A stretch of DNA of 64,000 bases, taken from RPQJ01 sp963700045. GTDB taxonomy: Bacteria > Pseudomonadota > Gammaproteobacteria > Steroidobacterales > Steroidobacteraceae. Each line of letters starts with the position of its first letter. Within the stretch, counting starts at the first letter, position 1. The notes under the pieces are model-generated. The model did not search any database. It was not told where the DNA came from and worked only from the letters and a program-made list of their open reading frames with translations. The position numbers and the translations under genes are program-made. Of this stretch, positions 62,741 through 64,000 are shown piece by piece. The stretch lies in contig CAVOWK010000008.1 of the NCBI GenBank assembly GCA_963700045.1, positions 1 to 64,000 of the forward strand. Direction: 5' to 3'.

Positions 62741-64000
62741 TCACCCTGCCTCGAGCAACTTGGTAAACGTGATCGTGCTGCGGCGCTCCGCATACTCGTA
62801 CTGCAGCGTGTCCGCCATCTGCTGCACCAGGTGCAGTCCGAGCCCGCCCGCCTGGCGCTCCGACAGCGGCCTGGTCGTGTCCACCGTGGGCGCGTGGGTG
62901 ACATCGAACGAGTCGACGTCGAAAGCGGTGATCCGCACGGTGAGCTGCTCGGGCGTGTGGCCGAGGCTCAAGGAAATGTCGTGCGTGCTCTCCGCGTTGT
63001 ACTTCATGAAATTCGTGAACAACTCCTCGATGATGAAGCACACCGGCATGTGCAGTTCCGTGTCGAGCGAGCGTGCCGCGATGAAATCGCCGACGAATCG
63101 GAAGATGCCCTCGAGCGAATCCAGCGAGCGCGGGAAGTAGCGCTGAATCGTAGTGCGGCCGGCCGTCTCGCCGCGGCGTGCGAGCAGCACGATCGTGATG
63201 TCGTCGCCCTGCGGATGGCCGTCGGCAAACACGTGCACCGCCTGCAGCAGCCGCGCAAGCAGGTCGGACATCGAGCCCTCGTGGCGCGTGCGCAGCACCT
63301 GCTCGACGCCTGCCGTGCCGAACATCGTGCCTGCCGGGTTCTCGCATTCGAACACGCCGTCGGTGATCAGGCCGAGGATGTCGCCCGGCGCGAGCTCGAT
63401 CTGGTGCGGCGGATCGACCTCGGGAAACTTCATGAACCCGAGCGGAAATGTCGTCGGCGAAAGCCAGCGGCAGGCGCCGGTCGCGGCCTGGAAATGCAGC
63501 AGCGGACCCTGGCCCGCGGCGTGGTAATCAACCTTGTGCGCGACCGTGTCGAGCACGCCGAAAAACGCCGTGACGAAGTGCTCTTCCGGCAGGTCCTCGA
63601 CCAGCTGGTTGTTGACCTGGGCGAAGATCGCGTCGAGATCGGCGCCGAGCCGCAACGCGACGCGCAGCATGCCGGTCATCTGCGTGGCGCTGAGTGCCGG
63701 CCCGATGCCATGACCGCTCGCATCGCCAAGCAACAGGAAAAGTCGCCGCTCGTCGAGCGGCACCAGGTCGAACGTGTCGCCGCCAGTCTGGTCTGCAGGG
63801 CAGAACTGCCCGGCCATGTCGTAATCCGCAAGCCGCGGCATCTCCGACGGCAGCGTGCTCATCTGGATCTCGCGCGCGAGCTTGATCTCGCGGTCCAGTT
63901 TTTCGGCCTGCGCCAGGGACCGCGACATGCGCTCGCGCTGGATGAAGACCACGCACTGCGCCGCGAGCGTCTCGGCTATGCGCTCGTCTTCGGTGGAAAA
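62741..64000 (-). CDS. SpoIIE/PP2C-type phosphatase with HATPase domain (N-terminus beyond window)
   Basis: At least 419 residues; the gene continues past base 64000. The visible start, DERIAETLAAQCVVFIQRER, is the end of a GAF-like sensor domain. A coiled coil (LAQAEKLDREIKLAREIQMSTLP) leads into a PP2C SpoIIE domain: DYDMAGQFCPADQTGGDTFD, LLLGDASGHGIGPAL, GLITDGVFE and GDDITIVLLAR hold the metal-binding aspartates. Residues of the last 130 form a HATPase domain (FIIEELFTNFMKYN; GGLGLHLVQQMAD), like the RsbW serine kinases. Both activities of a partner switch may thus lie in one protein. The STAS gene downstream is the likely substrate. Confidence 0.92.
   Translation of the reverse strand, partial: FSTEDERIAETLAAQCVVFIQRERMSRSLAQAEKLDREIKLAREIQMSTLPSEMPRLADYDMAGQFCPADQTGGDTFDLVPLDERRLFLLLGDASGHGIGPALSATQMTGMLRVALRLGADLDAIFAQVNNQLVEDLPEEHFVTAFFGVLDTVAHKVDYHAAGQGPLLHFQAATGACRWLSPTTFPLGFMKFPEVDPPHQIELAPGDILGLITDGVFECENPAGTMFGTAGVEQVLRTRHEGSMSDLLARLLQAVHVFADGHPQGDDITIVLLARRGETAGRTTIQRYFPRSLDSLEGIFRFVGDFIAARSLDTELHMPVCFIIEELFTNFMKYNAESTHDISLSLGHTPEQLTVRITAFDVDSFDVTHAPTVDTTRPLSERQAGGLGLHLVQQMADTLQYEYAERRSTITFTKLLEAG

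Overview
The window reads as chromosomal DNA of a GC-rich gammaproteobacterium that respires through many c-type cytochromes. The evidence is the tRNA-Tyr/Gly/Thr-tuf-tRNA-Trp-secE order at the left end, the plsY-birA-coaX block, a Feo iron uptake operon and an MtrAB-type outer-membrane electron conduit. No phage, insertion sequence, integrase or CRISPR array was seen.

Layout. 1-2304: translation operon on the minus strand, with palindromic GGGGTTA/GGGGATA repeats on both sides of tuf. 2339-5767: aldo/keto reductase, a TerC-like membrane protein that lacks its last helix, murI and a lone PilZ domain. 5947-13908: nine overlapping genes for a V/A-type rotary ATPase. 13986-16402: a UbiA/MenA-like prenyltransferase and a SDR-DUF2867 protein. 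16442-27757: mtrB, mtrA and three OmcA/MtrC-type decaheme lipoproteins, with an OB-fold lipoprotein between the last two. 28144-35666: NTF2-like protein, then the minus-strand operon hypC-A-B-D-F-(radical SAM)-E. 35976-38906: lipoprotein, zinc-ribbon protein, bactofilin, tRNA-Thr(TGT), SPOR protein and two monoheme cytochromes c. 39014-42491: coaX, birA, plsY and a CtlX-like amidinotransferase. 42556-45077: putative Fur box, feoA, feoB and a small membrane protein. 45246-52163: undecaheme/b561 fusion, NapC-like cytochrome, monoheme cytochrome, and an octaheme/FeS/NrfD quinone-linked module. 52167-57094: multi-TM DUF2339-like protein, Uup ABC-F ATPase and PrsW-type protease. 57127-61107: a metallopeptidase-propeller-beta-barrel fusion and a membrane-anchored Gly-Ala-Ala repeat protein. 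61224-64000: anti-sigma, ECF sigma, STAS and a SpoIIE-type phosphatase cut by the window end.

How the genes could work together (inference): b561, NapC and NrfD modules pass electrons between quinone and the periplasm, small cytochromes shuttle them, and MtrA in the MtrB barrel moves them across the outer membrane to surface decaheme lipoproteins. Hyp proteins mature a [NiFe] hydrogenase whose structural genes are not here. MenA-like and Feo genes fit the quinone and iron demand.

Caution on sequence quality: at least eleven genes contain apparent single-base frameshifts, and the third decaheme gene, nrfD and the octaheme gene contain five to seven each. The protein signal resumes intact in another frame each time, so many are more likely base-calling or assembly indels than real mutations.
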